The notes under the pieces are model-generated. The model had not been told where the DNA came from, made no database searches, and saw only the letters and a program-made list of their open reading frames with translations. Made by a program: the position numbers and the translations under genes. Source: Rhizobiaceae bacterium (lineage in GTDB: Bacteria > Pseudomonadota > Alphaproteobacteria > Rhizobiales > Rhizobiaceae). From it: 6,883 nucleotides of DNA. This document shows, piece after piece, positions 6,702 to 6,883 of the stretch. The stretch lies in assembly GCA_028865845.1 (NCBI GenBank), contig JAGWJK010000229.1:1-6883 (forward strand). Direction: 5' to 3'. Every line of letters starts with the position of its first letter. Positions within the stretch are counted from its first letter, which is position 1.

Positions 6702-6883
6702 TCGCGAGCGTTTCGTTGCTCGCGGAGCGTGTTCATATGTGCGCGAAGCTGCTTTCGCGTGTCTTCAACCGAAAGGCTGCGATCCGGATCGGCATCGTGA
6801 GCCTCGATGGTAGGCGCGACCTCCTCAAGCAGCCATTTTTCAACCGCTGCATCGCGTGCGGCAAGCGCCCGTAGGCCATCGCG
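6698..6883 (-). CDS. parD: ParD-like antitoxin, C-terminal part only
   Basis: The gene runs in from the right edge on the minus strand; 61 residues are visible before the TGA at 6698-6700. It begins RDGLRALAARDAAVEKWL and continues EEVAPTIEAHDADPDRSLS, then a basic C-terminal helix ending EQRNARE. This matches the C-terminal half of ParD-like antitoxins that accompany ParE toxins of rhizobia, in which the helix after ARD(A)AVE(K)WL and the tail bind the toxin. The stop overlaps the parE start by four bases (ATGA), showing that the two form one operon. The visible part has no stop or frameshift, so the antitoxin seems to be retained although its toxin is broken. The DNA-binding N-terminus and the promoter lie outside the window. 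Confidence 0.8.
   Translation of the reverse strand, partial: RDGLRALAARDAAVEKWLLEEVAPTIEAHDADPDRSLSVEDTRKQLRAHMNTLREQRNARE

Noticed and set aside
1..6883. Search for a CRISPR array, tRNA or rRNA gene, insertion sequence or phage attachment repeats.
   Set aside because: No regularly spaced repeats, cloverleaf-like sequence, transposase or long terminal repeats were seen by eye.

Overview
This is a chromosomal segment of an alphaproteobacterium, most likely a member of the Rhizobiales (Rhizobium/Agrobacterium group). The pointers are high-GC coding sequence with strongly biased third positions, a DsbA-family protein placed directly before smc (an arrangement I associate with this group), and RelE- and ParE-type toxin-antitoxin genes of rhizobial flavour. 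The assignment is from memory of families and synteny; no database was searched.

Layout. Positions 1-423 (+ strand) hold the 3' end of a RelB-like ribbon-helix-helix antitoxin and a complete RelE/ParE-superfamily toxin whose start lies inside the antitoxin gene. Positions 424-610 are a spacer with only weak inverted repeats. Positions 611-1348 (+) encode an exported DsbA-family thiol:disulfide oxidoreductase, followed by a good intrinsic terminator. Positions 1472-4933 (+) encode a full-length chromosome-partitioning SMC ATPase. A 140-base spacer with two hairpins leads to a CNNM/CorC-type membrane protein with CBS domains at 5074-6396 (+). Convergent to it, on the minus strand, is a second toxin-antitoxin module. 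Its ParD-like antitoxin (6698-6883, running off the window) overlaps the start of a ParE toxin gene (6701-6409) that is broken by a frameshift about 20 codons in.

How the parts relate. The three central genes are housekeeping: periplasmic disulfide formation, chromosome organisation, and a probable divalent-cation or membrane-stress function. They share a strand, but a terminator separates dsbA from smc and a hairpin-bearing spacer separates smc from the CorC-like gene, so a single operon is not implied. On both sides they are bordered by type II toxin-antitoxin modules of different families, one apparently intact and one with a decayed toxin. This looks like a core block with accessory insertions at its edges. 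I see no new multigene system. The most notable points are the broken parE beside an apparently readable parD, a perfect inverted repeat directly upstream of the smc ribosome binding site, and the pair of overlapping hairpins after dsbA.
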